Source of the DNA: an uncultured Roseiflexaceae bacterium
GTDB taxonomy: Bacteria; Chloroflexota; Chloroflexia; Chloroflexales; Roseiflexaceae
Direction of reading: 5' to 3'
Assembly (NCBI GenBank): GCA_937988885.1
Contig: CALKHR010000159.1
Span: 1 to 40,544, forward strand
Length of the DNA stretch: 40,544 nt
Made by a program: the position numbers and the translations under genes. Below the pieces are notes generated by a model. The model did not search any database, was not told the origin of the DNA, and saw only the letters and a list, made by a program, of their open reading frames with translations. Of this stretch, positions 1 to 7,297 are shown piece by piece; within the stretch, counting starts at the first letter, position 1, and each line of letters starts with the position of its first letter.

Positions 1-843
1 AAGGTCGGCCAGATCTACTATCGCGTGCTCTCGACCATGCTGACATCGGCGAGCGACTATCAAGATCTCGGCACCGCGCTGCCCGTCGCCTGCGAGTCGC
101 TGATCAACCAACACGGCATCACAAAGGCCGACTGTAACGAGGTGCGCAAGGTTGTGACCGCCACCGAGATGTTGCAGCAGCCAAACGCGGCTCCCGCGCC
201 GCATGCCGCCATCTGTCCTAGCAATCAGCAAGTCGTGCAAACCTTCTTCGACGACTTCGAGCGCCCCGAACTCAACAACTGGAAGTCGACGGCGCATCGC
301 GGCGAGAACAGTTGGTACTATCCAGCTAATGCGAACCCATTCGAATTTGATGCCACGTACGCCACCAGTGGCAAGCACAATCTGTGGGGCTATAACTCTT
401 CGGGGCCGGTTTCGGATTTTAGCATTGCGATGGCGCGCAGCGTAACACTGCCTCCGAACGCCTTCTTGCACTTCAACCATGCCTTCGGCTTTGAGGATGA
501 TCTGTTTGGCTACTACGATGGTGGCGTGCTCGAATATAGCATCGATAATGGCGCCACTTGGCAGGATGCGCAGCCGCTCGCTCAGACAAACGGCTACAAT
601 GGCACCCTTTATGCTGGCAACCCCTTGGGTGCCCGTCGCGCCTTCGTAGGCGAGAGCAATGGCTATATTCAGAGCCGCTACAACCTCAGTTCGCTGGCTG
701 GCAAGCCGTTCCGCATCCGTTTCCGCATTGGTGTAGATGTATCGTACGATGACTACGGCTGGTTTATCGACGATGTGCAGATCGCAACCTGTGCCGCAGT
801 CACTCCAACCATCAAACGGTGGCTGCCAATGACGATAAAATAG
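1..843 (+). CDS. Thermolysin-like (M4) metalloprotease, C-terminal part, cut by window start
   Basis: The frame is open from base 1 with no start codon, so the gene begins before the window. The visible part matches the C-terminal half of the complete protease at 1259-3598. It holds the end of the M4 alpha-helical domain (residues about 1-70), then a domain of about 190 residues opening with FFDDFERPELNNW. This domain resembles the ImmA/MAM-type beta-sandwich found at the end of secreted M4 and M6 peptidases; landmarks are GGVLEYS, DNGATWQDA and YGWFIDD. The zinc-binding part lies outside the window, so activity cannot be judged. It ends in RWLPMTIK, close to the NWLPVTL of its neighbour. It is one half of a tandem duplication; most differences are substitutions plus a short gap near positions 405-415. 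Confidence 0.9.
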   Translation, partial: KVGQIYYRVLSTMLTSASDYQDLGTALPVACESLINQHGITKADCNEVRKVVTATEMLQQPNAAPAPHAAICPSNQQVVQTFFDDFERPELNNWKSTAHRGENSWYYPANANPFEFDATYATSGKHNLWGYNSSGPVSDFSIAMARSVTLPPNAFLHFNHAFGFEDDLFGYYDGGVLEYSIDNGATWQDAQPLAQTNGYNGTLYAGNPLGARRAFVGESNGYIQSRYNLSSLAGKPFRIRFRIGVDVSYDDYGWFIDDVQIATCAAVTPTIKRWLPMTIK

Positions 844-870
844 CTCGATCTCAACGAATCTGACTCCTCA

Positions 871-906
871 AACAACGGCCTTCTGCGCAAACAGGAGGTC
901 GTTGTT
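871..906 (+). terminator. Hairpin after the first M4 gene, possible terminator
   Basis: AACAACGGCCT (871-881) pairs with AGGTCGTTGTT (896-906), 11 pairs with one G-T, 28 bases after the stop codon. No proper T-tract follows (GCATAAAAACC), so it may be a 3'-end stabiliser instead of an intrinsic terminator. Confidence 0.5.
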
Positions 907-1164
907 GCATAAAAACCTACGCCTCTCAAACGGTCTTTTTATAGTTTTTAAATTTATAACGAAATACAATATTCAAGTCACCGTAAAATATAGTTGTTTT
1001 ATATGAAGTGATCGCAAGAGTATAGATTAAGGCTCTGTTTACTGTATTATTGGGCTTTTTACCTAATATTTTGCTCGATGGAAGGAACAGAATATTACTG
1101 CGTTATGATTGATTGCATTCACAGAAATAATACATTTTATACTGATTGTCTAGAAGATATTCTA

Positions 1165-1193
1165 TTGACGGCTGTTTCAATTGCTCTCATAAT
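1165..1193 (+). promoter_or_regulatory. Sigma70-type promoter of the second M4 protease gene
   Basis: TTGACG (1165-1170), a 17-base spacer and CATAAT (1188-1193). The predicted transcript starts near 1200, leaving a leader of about 58 bases before the ATG at 1259. Confidence 0.6.
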
Positions 1194-1258
1194 GAAAGAG
1201 CAAGTTTCACCTTCATCGGAACAAAAGCGTATATCGTATCGTGGAAAGTGATTTTTCT

Positions 1259-3598
1259 ATGCAACCGCGACGACTTGTTTTGGCCTTTCTTATGCTGATT
1301 TGCTTTGGGGTGAGTATTCCGACAGCGTCCTCTCAGGCCGCTCCCTCGACGAAGGTGCTGCTCGAAACGCTCAACAAGCAAACGACTAAGCCGCCAACCA
1401 TCGCATATCACGCCGAGACGGGCAAAGTTCGCTTCATCGGCACCGCGCCCGAGCATCCCGTAACCTTGGCGCAACGCTTCGCCGCCAACGCTGACCCTAA
1501 CCAAGTCGCCCGCGCATTCCTGCGCAACTACGGCTCGCTGTTCGGTCTGCGAGATCCATCGCACGAACTGACCCTGATGGAGCTGCAGACGCTAGAGGGG
1601 CGCAGCTTCGTGCGCTATCAGCAGCAGTATCAGGGCATCCCGGTGCTGGCTGGTGAACTGATCGTGCAGGTCGGGCGCGGCAACACGATCGTCTCGGCCA
1701 GCGGTGAGGTGCTGCCGAACCTATCGCTCGACACCACCCCGCGCATCACCGCCGAGCAGGCGTTGCAGAGCGCCCTGGCCACGATCGAGCGAACCTACGG
1801 CGTCGCATCTTCCGAGGTGAGCGCCACCACGCCCGAGCTGTGGATCTTCAATCAAGCGCTGTTGGGTGGCCCTGGCCTGCGCCGCGATACGCTGGTCTGG
1901 CGGATGGAGCTGCGCGGCGAGAGCGACATCGCTGTTTTCCGCGAACTGGTGCTGGTCGACGCGCAATTGGGCCATGTGGCGCTGCACTTCAACCAGATCG
2001 CGCACGCTCTCGATCGGCGTGTTTGCGACCATCGGAATCGTCTCGATCCCAACGATGATCCAAATGACGACTGTGCATCCGATGCCCAAGCCGTGCGGCG
2101 CGAGGGCCAAGGCCCAACCGGCGATTCCGATATCGACCGCGCCTACGACTACTCCGGTGATATCTATAACTACTTCTACAACTCGTTCGGTCGCGATAGC
2201 ATCGACAACAAGGGCATGAAACTGATCTCGCTGGTGAAGTATTGCCCGAACGATGCGAGCAGCTGTCCATACGAAAACGCCTTTTGGAACGGCGTGCAGA
2301 TGACCTATGGGCAAAACTATGCCTCTGCCGACGATGTGGTGGGTCACGAGCTGACCCACGGCGTGGTCGAGCATACGGCTCATCTGTTTTACTACTACCA
2401 GTCCGGCGCGATTAATGAATCGTTGGCGGATGTGTTCGGCGAGCTGATGGATCTGAGCAATGGCAAGGGCAACGATGCAGCGGATAAACGCTGGTTGCTA
2501 GGTGAGGATCTGCCGATCGGAGCGATCCGCGATATGAAGAACCCACCCGCCTTCGGTGATCCCGATCGGATGAACAGCCCGAACTACACTGATGATATAC
2601 AGGGGTTCGATAGTGGTGGCGTTCATCAGAATAGTGGCGTCAATAACAAGGCCGCCTTCCTGATGACCGATGGTGGCACGTTCAACGGTCAGACCATCAC
2701 GGGTTTAGGGCCAGCCAAGGTCGGCCAGATCTACTATCGCGTGCTCTCGACCATGCTGACCTCGGGAAGTGACTACCAAGATCTCGGCACCGCGCTGCCC
2801 GCCGCCTGTGAGTCGCTGATCCACCAGCACGGCATCACGCAGGCCGACTGTGACGAGGTGCGCAAGGTTGTGACCGCCACCGAGATGTTGCTGCAGCCCA
2901 GCGCCGCTCCCGCGCCGCATGCTGAGGTCTGTGGTGTTGATAAGCCTGTCACGCGCATCTTCTTCGACGACTTCGAGCGCCCCGAGCTCAACAACTGGCA
3001 ATCGACAGCACATAAGGGCTTGAACTACTGGTTCTACCCGGCCATCGAGAATCCGTACGACTTCGACGCCACCTACGCCACAAGTGGCAAGGGCAACCTG
3101 TGGGGCGACGATCTAGGTGGGACATTTTTTGATCCTACGCCACCGTCCGATTACAGTATTGCGATGGCGCGTAGCGTGACTCTGCCTCCGAATGCCTTCC
3201 TGCACTTCAACCACGCCTTCGGCTTCGACACCGACCCGTTCTTGGAGATCAATTACGATGGTGGTGTGCTGGAGTACAGCACCGACAACGGTGCAACCTG
3301 GAAGGATGCTCAACCGCTTGCCGAGACGAACGGCTACAACGGCACGCTAGAAGTTGGCACCGATAACCCACTTGCTGGCCGCATGGCTTTTGTTGGGGAC
3401 AGCCACGGCTATATCCAGAGCCGCTATGATCTCAGTTCGCTCGCCGGACAACCGTTCCGCATACGCTTCCGGATCGGCGTCGATAGCGCAGTTGGCTATT
3501 ACGGCTGGTTTATTGACGATCTGCAGATCGCCACGTGCGATGTGACCGAGTGGCCAAACAAGAACTGGCTGCCCGTTACGCTTGGCTACACAGGCTAA
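1259..3598 (+). CDS. Secreted thermolysin-like (M4) zinc metalloprotease with ImmA-like C-terminal domain
   Basis: Extracellular neutral protease made as a pre-pro-enzyme. I chose the ATG at 1259 over the GTG at 1241 because it opens directly on a signal peptide (MQPRRLVLAFLMLICFGVSIP, cleaved near SSQA) and has GGAAAG about 10 bases upstream. Numbered from that ATG: FTP/PepSY-type propeptide about 35-240; catalytic domain about 280-430 with HELTH at 363-367 (zinc ligands H363 and H367, base E364) and the third ligand E387 in GAINESLADVFG; helical domain about 430-575 with the M4 signature GGVHQNSGVNNKAAF carrying the active-site histidine; ImmA/MAM-like beta domain about 590-765. All catalytic residues are present. 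The C-terminus has a conserved NWLPVTL. It is the intact partner of the copy at 1-843. Family assignment is firm; the substrate is unknown. Confidence 0.95.
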   Translation: MQPRRLVLAFLMLICFGVSIPTASSQAAPSTKVLLETLNKQTTKPPTIAYHAETGKVRFIGTAPEHPVTLAQRFAANADPNQVARAFLRNYGSLFGLRDPSHELTLMELQTLEGRSFVRYQQQYQGIPVLAGELIVQVGRGNTIVSASGEVLPNLSLDTTPRITAEQALQSALATIERTYGVASSEVSATTPELWIFNQALLGGPGLRRDTLVWRMELRGESDIAVFRELVLVDAQLGHVALHFNQIAHALDRRVCDHRNRLDPNDDPNDDCASDAQAVRREGQGPTGDSDIDRAYDYSGDIYNYFYNSFGRDSIDNKGMKLISLVKYCPNDASSCPYENAFWNGVQMTYGQNYASADDVVGHELTHGVVEHTAHLFYYYQSGAINESLADVFGELMDLSNGKGNDAADKRWLLGEDLPIGAIRDMKNPPAFGDPDRMNSPNYTDDIQGFDSGGVHQNSGVNNKAAFLMTDGGTFNGQTITGLGPAKVGQIYYRVLSTMLTSGSDYQDLGTALPAACESLIHQHGITQADCDEVRKVVTATEMLLQPSAAPAPHAEVCGVDKPVTRIFFDDFERPELNNWQSTAHKGLNYWFYPAIENPYDFDATYATSGKGNLWGDDLGGTFFDPTPPSDYSIAMARSVTLPPNAFLHFNHAFGFDTDPFLEINYDGGVLEYSTDNGATWKDAQPLAETNGYNGTLEVGTDNPLAGRMAFVGDSHGYIQSRYDLSSLAGQPFRIRFRIGVDSAVGYYGWFIDDLQIATCDVTEWPNKNWLPVTLGYTG

Positions 3599-3624
3599 AA
3601 CGGTAGCATAAGACCAGAATCAAA

Positions 3625-3665
3625 ACACTGCTCGCACATTCTCCCAAGAGAGGTGCGAGCAGTGT
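3625..3665. terminator. Bidirectional terminator between the M4 protease and cdd
   Basis: ACACTGCTCGCAC (3625-3637) pairs perfectly over 13 bp with GTGCGAGCAGTGT (3653-3665). It is followed by GATTT on the plus strand and by TTTGATT on the minus strand. It sits between two convergent genes and probably serves both. Confidence 0.8.
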
Positions 3666-3682
3666 GATTTCAAGCAGCAACC

Positions 3683-4096
3683 CTAACGGTTGTGTGGCAG
3701 CGAATCGGCGGTGAACCCCCCTGGCAACAACTCAGCCGGCGAAGTGCGCAGCGTCTCATTCTGCAGGTTTGCCAGCAACACCGTACAATGCGGGGCCAAC
3801 TCCAGCATCACCTGGCGGCACGCCCCGCAAGGGCTCACTGGCCCGGGGGTATCCGCTATCACAGCGATAGCAACGATATCGCGCTGCCCTGCCGCATATG
3901 CGCTACTGAGCGCCACACGCTCGGCGCAGATCGTCACCGGGTAGGCAGAGTTCTCGATATTGCAGCCGGGGAAGATCTGGCCCGTGCTCGTGAGGACCGC
4001 CGCCCCAACCGCGAAATGCGAATATGGAATATAAGCCTGCTTGCGTGCTGCTTGCGCCGCTGCGAGCAACTGAACGAGATCAGGCTCGATGCTCAT
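3683..4096 (-). CDS. cdd: Cytidine deaminase
   Basis: Hydrolytically deaminates cytidine and deoxycytidine to uridine and deoxyuridine in pyrimidine salvage. At 137 residues it fits the homotetrameric class. The zinc site is complete: C57-A-E59 (ligand and proton-shuttling glutamate) in TICAERVAL, and PCGACRQ with C90 and C93. The substrate-binding region PYSHFAVGAAV and GCNIENSAYP is present. The start codon lies 17 bases inside the end of the CorC/HlyC gene and a GAGGAG sits upstream within it, so the two are probably translationally coupled. CorC/HlyC next to cdd is a common bacterial arrangement. Confidence 0.96.
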   Translation of the reverse strand: MSIEPDLVQLLAAAQAARKQAYIPYSHFAVGAAVLTSTGQIFPGCNIENSAYPVTICAERVALSSAYAAGQRDIVAIAVIADTPGPVSPCGACRQVMLELAPHCTVLLANLQNETLRTSPAELLPGGFTADSLPHNR

Positions 4097-5393
4097 GAGA
4101 GATCGTCTCCTCTTCTAACTCCTGTGAATCGAAGGAACGTGGTCGTTGATATGTGATGCGCAATTGGCGTGGGCGTAGCCCCTCGATCGAAAGCACCGTG
4201 ACATTCACGCCCTCGGCCAGTTCGACGGTATCGCCCACCAGCGGAACACGCCCCAATCGCTCGTAGATCAGGCCACCGATGCGGTCGGACTCCTCGGAGT
4301 GCAACTCAAGACCCGTATGATCGTTGATATCATCGATCGGGATGCGCGCATCGGCAATCAACTCGCCCTCACCCACCACCTGGATCGATGGCTCATCGGC
4401 ATCGTACTCATCCTGAATCTCGCCGACAATCTCCTCCAACAGGTCCTCGATCGTCACCAAGCCCGCCGTACCGCCATACTCATCGACGGCGATCGCCAAG
4501 TGAACCTTGCGCGCCTGGAGATCCTTGAACAGCGCATCGACCTTCATCGTCTCTGGCACAAAGTACGGGGGACGCAGCAGACCGCGCAGCGGCAAATCGT
4601 GTTTGCCAGCGCGCAGGCTTGGCAACAAGTCCTTGACGTACAACACGCCGATCACTTGGTCGATATTCTCTTCGTAGACGGGGATGCGCGAATGACCGTG
4701 AGCGATCGCCACATCCAAGGCGACATCGACGGTGGCATTACATTCGAGCGCGATAATATCGACGCGCGGGATCATCACCTCGCTGACAACCGTCTCGCCG
4801 AACGAGAAGATACCCTCGATCATCTGGCGCTCATCCGGCTCGATCAGACCCTCTTCCTCGCCGACGTTCACCATCAGCAGCAACTCTTCCTCGGTCACCA
4901 ATGGCAGTTTGTGCGCAGGCTGGCCGCTCAGCATGCGGATCAGCGGGTTCGTGATCAGGCCGATCAAGCTGATCAAGGGCCACAACAGCCAAGTGAGCAG
5001 CACCATCGGTCGTGCGAGCAATCTCCCTGCACTCGCAGGACTGTTGGCCACCAGGGATTTGGGCAATGCGACACTGAAGATGATCATCAACAGGAGCAGC
5101 ACAGTAAGGGCCCCAAAGTGCCAAAACACATTCATGCCCTCAGTGAGCCGCAGCGTAAAGACCGTTGCTACGATGATGGCCGCCGCGTGCAGTAGCAGAA
5201 TGGTGGATTTGAAGCGGTATGGGTCCGAGAGCAACTGGACAAGTGCGCGTGCGCGTTTGCTCTGCTCCTCCTTGAACAGATTCAGGCGGTGACGACTAAT
5301 GGCGTTAAGGGCTGCGTCTACTGCGGAGGTAAAAGCTATCAAAACCAGGCAGAGAGCAACGCCGAGAATAACCAGGCTCGTTTCGGCGCTCAA
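4080..5393 (-). CDS. CorC/HlyC-family membrane protein (DUF21-CBS-CorC_HlyC)
   Basis: An integral membrane protein of the family often named hemolysin C or CorC; characterised members take part in magnesium or cobalt efflux. Residues about 1-190 form the DUF21 domain with several hydrophobic segments (for example LVILGVALCLVLIAFTSAV, then stretches near 65-85, 90-110 and 130-150). Two CBS motifs follow at about 205-325, the first around VSEVMIPRVDIIALE and the second ending LAIAVDEYGGTAGLVTIEDLLEEIVG, which is the family signature. The C-terminal CorC_HlyC domain is about 340-425. The start is TTG, directly after an in-frame TAG, with GGGAGAATAGG upstream. The gene overlaps cdd by 17 bases. 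A structured leader or separate RNA lies upstream at 5590-5834. Confidence 0.92.
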   Translation of the reverse strand: MSAETSLVILGVALCLVLIAFTSAVDAALNAISRHRLNLFKEEQSKRARALVQLLSDPYRFKSTILLLHAAAIIVATVFTLRLTEGMNVFWHFGALTVLLLLMIIFSVALPKSLVANSPASAGRLLARPMVLLTWLLWPLISLIGLITNPLIRMLSGQPAHKLPLVTEEELLLMVNVGEEEGLIEPDERQMIEGIFSFGETVVSEVMIPRVDIIALECNATVDVALDVAIAHGHSRIPVYEENIDQVIGVLYVKDLLPSLRAGKHDLPLRGLLRPPYFVPETMKVDALFKDLQARKVHLAIAVDEYGGTAGLVTIEDLLEEIVGEIQDEYDADEPSIQVVGEGELIADARIPIDDINDHTGLELHSEESDRIGGLIYERLGRVPLVGDTVELAEGVNVTVLSIEGLRPRQLRITYQRPRSFDSQELEEETISHEHRA

Positions 5394-5589
5394 AGTAACC
5401 TATTCTCCCGGGATAATATTGCGGAATGCCTCATAGTGAGATGCTCGTCGGAATGGGTGCTACTCCTGCAAGAAACCGACCATAACTCGAAGCGTCAAGA
5501 GCGTTCACGCAATATCATCGCATGACTCGACTGTTCAGCAGAATAACCAAACAGCATATCTTATCCAATGTCATAGCCCATTTGAAGAT

Positions 5590-5625
5590 AAAAAAGTAGG
5601 GGCGTTCAGCGCGAACGCACCCTAC
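5590..5625 (-). terminator. Strong intrinsic terminator ending a short minus-strand transcript
   Basis: Read on the minus strand, GTAGGG-T-GCGTTC pairs with GAACGC-CCCTAC round a 5-base loop: 12 pairs with one bulged T. Six Ts follow. It lies about 200 bases before the CorC/HlyC start and after a strong promoter. Confidence 0.88.
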
Positions 5626-5799
5626 ACGATATAAGAAACCCACAACCAATGTTGGCTGGGGCGCACCATACTCGATGTATTAGAATGGTCAGGTATCTCC
5701 ACTATACCAATTCGTAGTGAAACTGCCGAGCGGACATCGAACCCGCAACTTGCTCGGGGTGCCGCCGTACGTTAACAATCACGACCCAAAACGGGTTTG
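5590..5799 (-). ncRNA. Predicted small RNA of about 210 nt, or attenuated leader of the CorC/HlyC gene
   Basis: The boundaries come from a near-consensus promoter just upstream and a strong terminator at the end. The interior is rich in hairpins: ACCC-GTTTT-GGGT near the 5' end; CCGAGC pairing with GCTCGG round a tRNA T-arm-like GCGGGTTCGATGTCCGC; GGTAT pairing with ATACC; ACCAT pairing with ATGGT. It has a GTG-initiated frame of 26 codons but no ribosome-binding site, so I read it as non-coding. It matches no RNA class I can name. Two readings remain: an independent regulatory RNA (6S-like size), or a riboswitch/attenuator leader controlling the CorC/HlyC-cdd operon, which would fit a metal transporter. 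Confidence 0.6.
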
Positions 5800-5805
5800 C
5801 AAATT

Positions 5806-5834
5806 ATTATAGCACGCCGCTAGGGCGCTCGCAA
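5806..5834 (-). promoter_or_regulatory. Strong sigma70-type promoter of the small minus-strand transcript
   Basis: On the minus strand: TTGCGA (5834-5829), a 17-base spacer and TATAAT (5811-5806), with an extended GTGC before the -10. Transcription should start near 5799. Confidence 0.8.
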
Positions 5835-5891
5835 CCCATTTAAAAGACATGTGTTGTGTTTTAATCGGCCTCTACGCCCGCTCGATAAAAG

Positions 5892-5920
5892 TTGCGAGGT
5901 AACGAGCACCATGTTATAAT
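5892..5920 (+). promoter_or_regulatory. Sigma70-type promoter of tRNA-Gln
   Basis: TTGCGA (5892-5897), a 17-base spacer and TATAAT (5915-5920), the same two hexamers as the divergent promoter at 5806-5834. The start is predicted near 5927, 14 bases before the mature tRNA. Confidence 0.8.
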
Positions 5921-5940
5921 GGGCCGTGTTGGTAATGCGT

Positions 5941-6014
5941 TGCCGGATTGTGTAATGGTAGCACTACGGACTTTGAATCCGTCTGTCCAGGTTCGAGCCC
6001 TGGTCCGGCAGCCA
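5941..6014 (+). tRNA. trnQ: tRNA-Gln(TTG)
   Basis: A full cloverleaf can be folded by eye. The acceptor stem is TGCCGGA (5941-5947) with TCCGGCA (6004-6010). The anticodon stem ACGGA/TCCGT encloses loop CTTTGAA, giving anticodon TTG (5973-5975), which reads CAA. The T-loop is GTTCGAGCC. The CCA end is encoded (6012-6014) after discriminator G6011. A U1-A72 first pair is typical of bacterial tRNA-Gln. It has its own promoter and a downstream terminator, so it is probably a single-gene transcript. Confidence 0.96.
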
Positions 6015-6027
6015 CACTATTTGTATT

Positions 6028-6147
6028 GAGGCCGTGGGCTGTACGTATTATATCCACATGGGACAATTGGAGATGGCCTCAGCCTATGGGGTTGGGGCCG
6101 TTGTTAGATAGGTTAGGGCGTGTTCAATTGAACCGCCCTATTTTTTT
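6028..6147 (+). terminator. Structured trailer and intrinsic terminator of tRNA-Gln
   Basis: The terminator is TAGGGCG (6114-6120) paired with CGCCCTA (6134-6140), capped by the palindrome GTTCAATTGAAC and followed by seven Ts. Before it, GAGGCC (6028-6033) can pair with GGCCTC (6075-6080). The trailer is therefore about 130 bases of mostly folded RNA. Confidence 0.85.
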
Positions 6148-6229
6148 CGGTAGATAATCTGTTTGTTAACTGGACAGAGATGGGTTGCTGGACGATTGTT
6201 TAGGAATTGGTGAAGCCCTCACGATTTTT

Positions 6230-7279
6230 ATGAACACGTTTCGTCTAGGTATTGTTGTTCTGGCTGCAGGAGAAGGCACACGGATGCGCTCGTCGCTTCC
6301 GAAGGTCTTACATCCGCTCTGTGGCCGTCCTCTGCTCGGCCATGTGCTCGCCATTGCCGATGCTTTGCAGGCTCATTCTACCGTCCTCGTGCTAGCTACA
6401 GATACGCTCGATCGTATTCGTACCACCTTTGGAGACGGGCCGCGCTCCGACCATCCTTATCGCTACACAGTACAAACACAACGTCTTGGCACGGGTCATG
6501 CCGTAGCACAGGCACGCCCGTTATTGGCAGGCCAAACCGATGCGGTGTTGGTACTTTTTGGCGACACTCCCCTGCTTCGTCCCGAAACCGCCAACGCCGT
6601 GCTACAGGCGCACCGTGAACAAGGGGCATTGCTGACATTGCTCAGTTTCTACACCGATCCTCTGATTGGCTATGGCCGTGTCGTGCGCGATGCGGCGGGT
6701 CATGTGGTCGAACTGGTCGAGGAACGCAATGCAACTCCCGAACAGCGAGCGATTACCGAGGGTAACAGTGGGATTATGTGTTTCCAAGCCGATTGGTTGT
6801 GGGATACGATCGACCGAATACGCCCTAATGATGTGAATGGCGAATATTACCTGACCGATTTGGTTGCGATGGCGGTGGCTGAGCGCGGCCCCGGTGCTGT
6901 GGTTGGCCTACCTGCCACGGATGCTCGTGAGGCTTGGGGTGTCAACGACCGTGTACAATTGGCTCAGGCTGGAGCGGTTCTCCGCGAACGCACCTTAGAG
7001 CGTTTGATGCGCTCGGGGGTGACGATTGTTGACCCAACGAACACGTATGTGGATGTTGGGGTGAGCGTCGGCAACGACACGCAGTTGTTGCCAGGGACGC
7101 TGTTACAGGGAAATACACGTATCGGCGCCAATTGTGTGATCGGCCCACATACAACCATTGTCGATGCAACAATTGGTGATCGATCGCGTGTACGACACGC
7201 ATGGATTGAGCGAACAATCGTGGAGCCAGGTAGCGATCTTGGCCCATTTGTCCATATTATTAGCGATAACCCATCATAA
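6230..7279 (+). CDS. glmU: GlmU-type UDP-GlcNAc pyrophosphorylase, short form without acetyltransferase domain
   Basis: Nucleotidyltransferase that should form UDP-N-acetylglucosamine from GlcNAc-1-phosphate and UTP for cell-envelope synthesis. Residues 1-230 are the Rossmann-like uridylyltransferase domain, with LAAGEGTRMRS and the lysine of LPKVLHPLCGRPLL, then QRLGTGHAV, FGDTPLL, EGNSGIMCF and NGEYYLTD. A left-handed beta-helix begins after about 245 but stops after a few turns. The protein has 349 residues against about 455 for bifunctional GlmU, so the acetyltransferase half is absent. The downstream gene starts 18 bases later, so this is not an obvious frameshift. I chose the ATG at 6230 because it puts the nucleotide-binding loop at the usual place; a TTG at 6185 would add 15 residues without family support. 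It is followed by the PRPP-synthase gene, the glmU-prs order known from Firmicutes. Confidence 0.92.
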   Translation: MNTFRLGIVVLAAGEGTRMRSSLPKVLHPLCGRPLLGHVLAIADALQAHSTVLVLATDTLDRIRTTFGDGPRSDHPYRYTVQTQRLGTGHAVAQARPLLAGQTDAVLVLFGDTPLLRPETANAVLQAHREQGALLTLLSFYTDPLIGYGRVVRDAAGHVVELVEERNATPEQRAITEGNSGIMCFQADWLWDTIDRIRPNDVNGEYYLTDLVAMAVAERGPGAVVGLPATDAREAWGVNDRVQLAQAGAVLRERTLERLMRSGVTIVDPTNTYVDVGVSVGNDTQLLPGTLLQGNTRIGANCVIGPHTTIVDATIGDRSRVRHAWIERTIVEPGSDLGPFVHIISDNPS

Positions 7280-7297
7280 CTACCGGAGGAACCGATC

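Larger units (their letters stand above)
844..1258. other. Intergenic region between the two protease genes
   Basis: About 415 bases without a credible gene. It holds a hairpin just after the first stop codon (871-906), an AT-rich stretch (about 935-1165) in which I recognise nothing, and a sigma70-type promoter at 1165-1193 for the second protease gene. Confidence 0.7.
5394..5940. other. Intergenic region with two divergent promoters
   Basis: No protein gene is supported. The stretch holds a minus-strand promoter (5806-5834) leading to a terminator at 5590-5625, and a plus-strand promoter (5892-5920) for tRNA-Gln. The 200 bases between the terminator and the CorC/HlyC start show no convincing second promoter; the best is a weak TATTAT near 5413-5418. 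Confidence 0.7.

Noticed and set aside
1..843. First protease copy as a pseudogene starting at the internal ATG at 25
   Set aside because: The frame is open from base 1 and matches the intact copy there, so the missing part is due to the window edge.
4299..5195. Plus-strand frame of 298 codons over the CorC/HlyC gene
   Set aside because: Rich in D, H, Q and R as typical of reverse-complement shadows; the minus strand has recognisable CBS and CorC_HlyC domains.
5715..5745. tRNA-like sequence with GGTTCGA on the minus strand
   Set aside because: Only a T-arm-like hairpin can be formed; no anticodon arm or matching acceptor stem is found, so it is not called a tRNA or tmRNA.
6185..6229. Earlier TTG start for the GlmU-like gene
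   Set aside because: It would add 15 residues ahead of the nucleotide-binding loop that family members lack; the ATG at 6230 gives the normal N-terminus.
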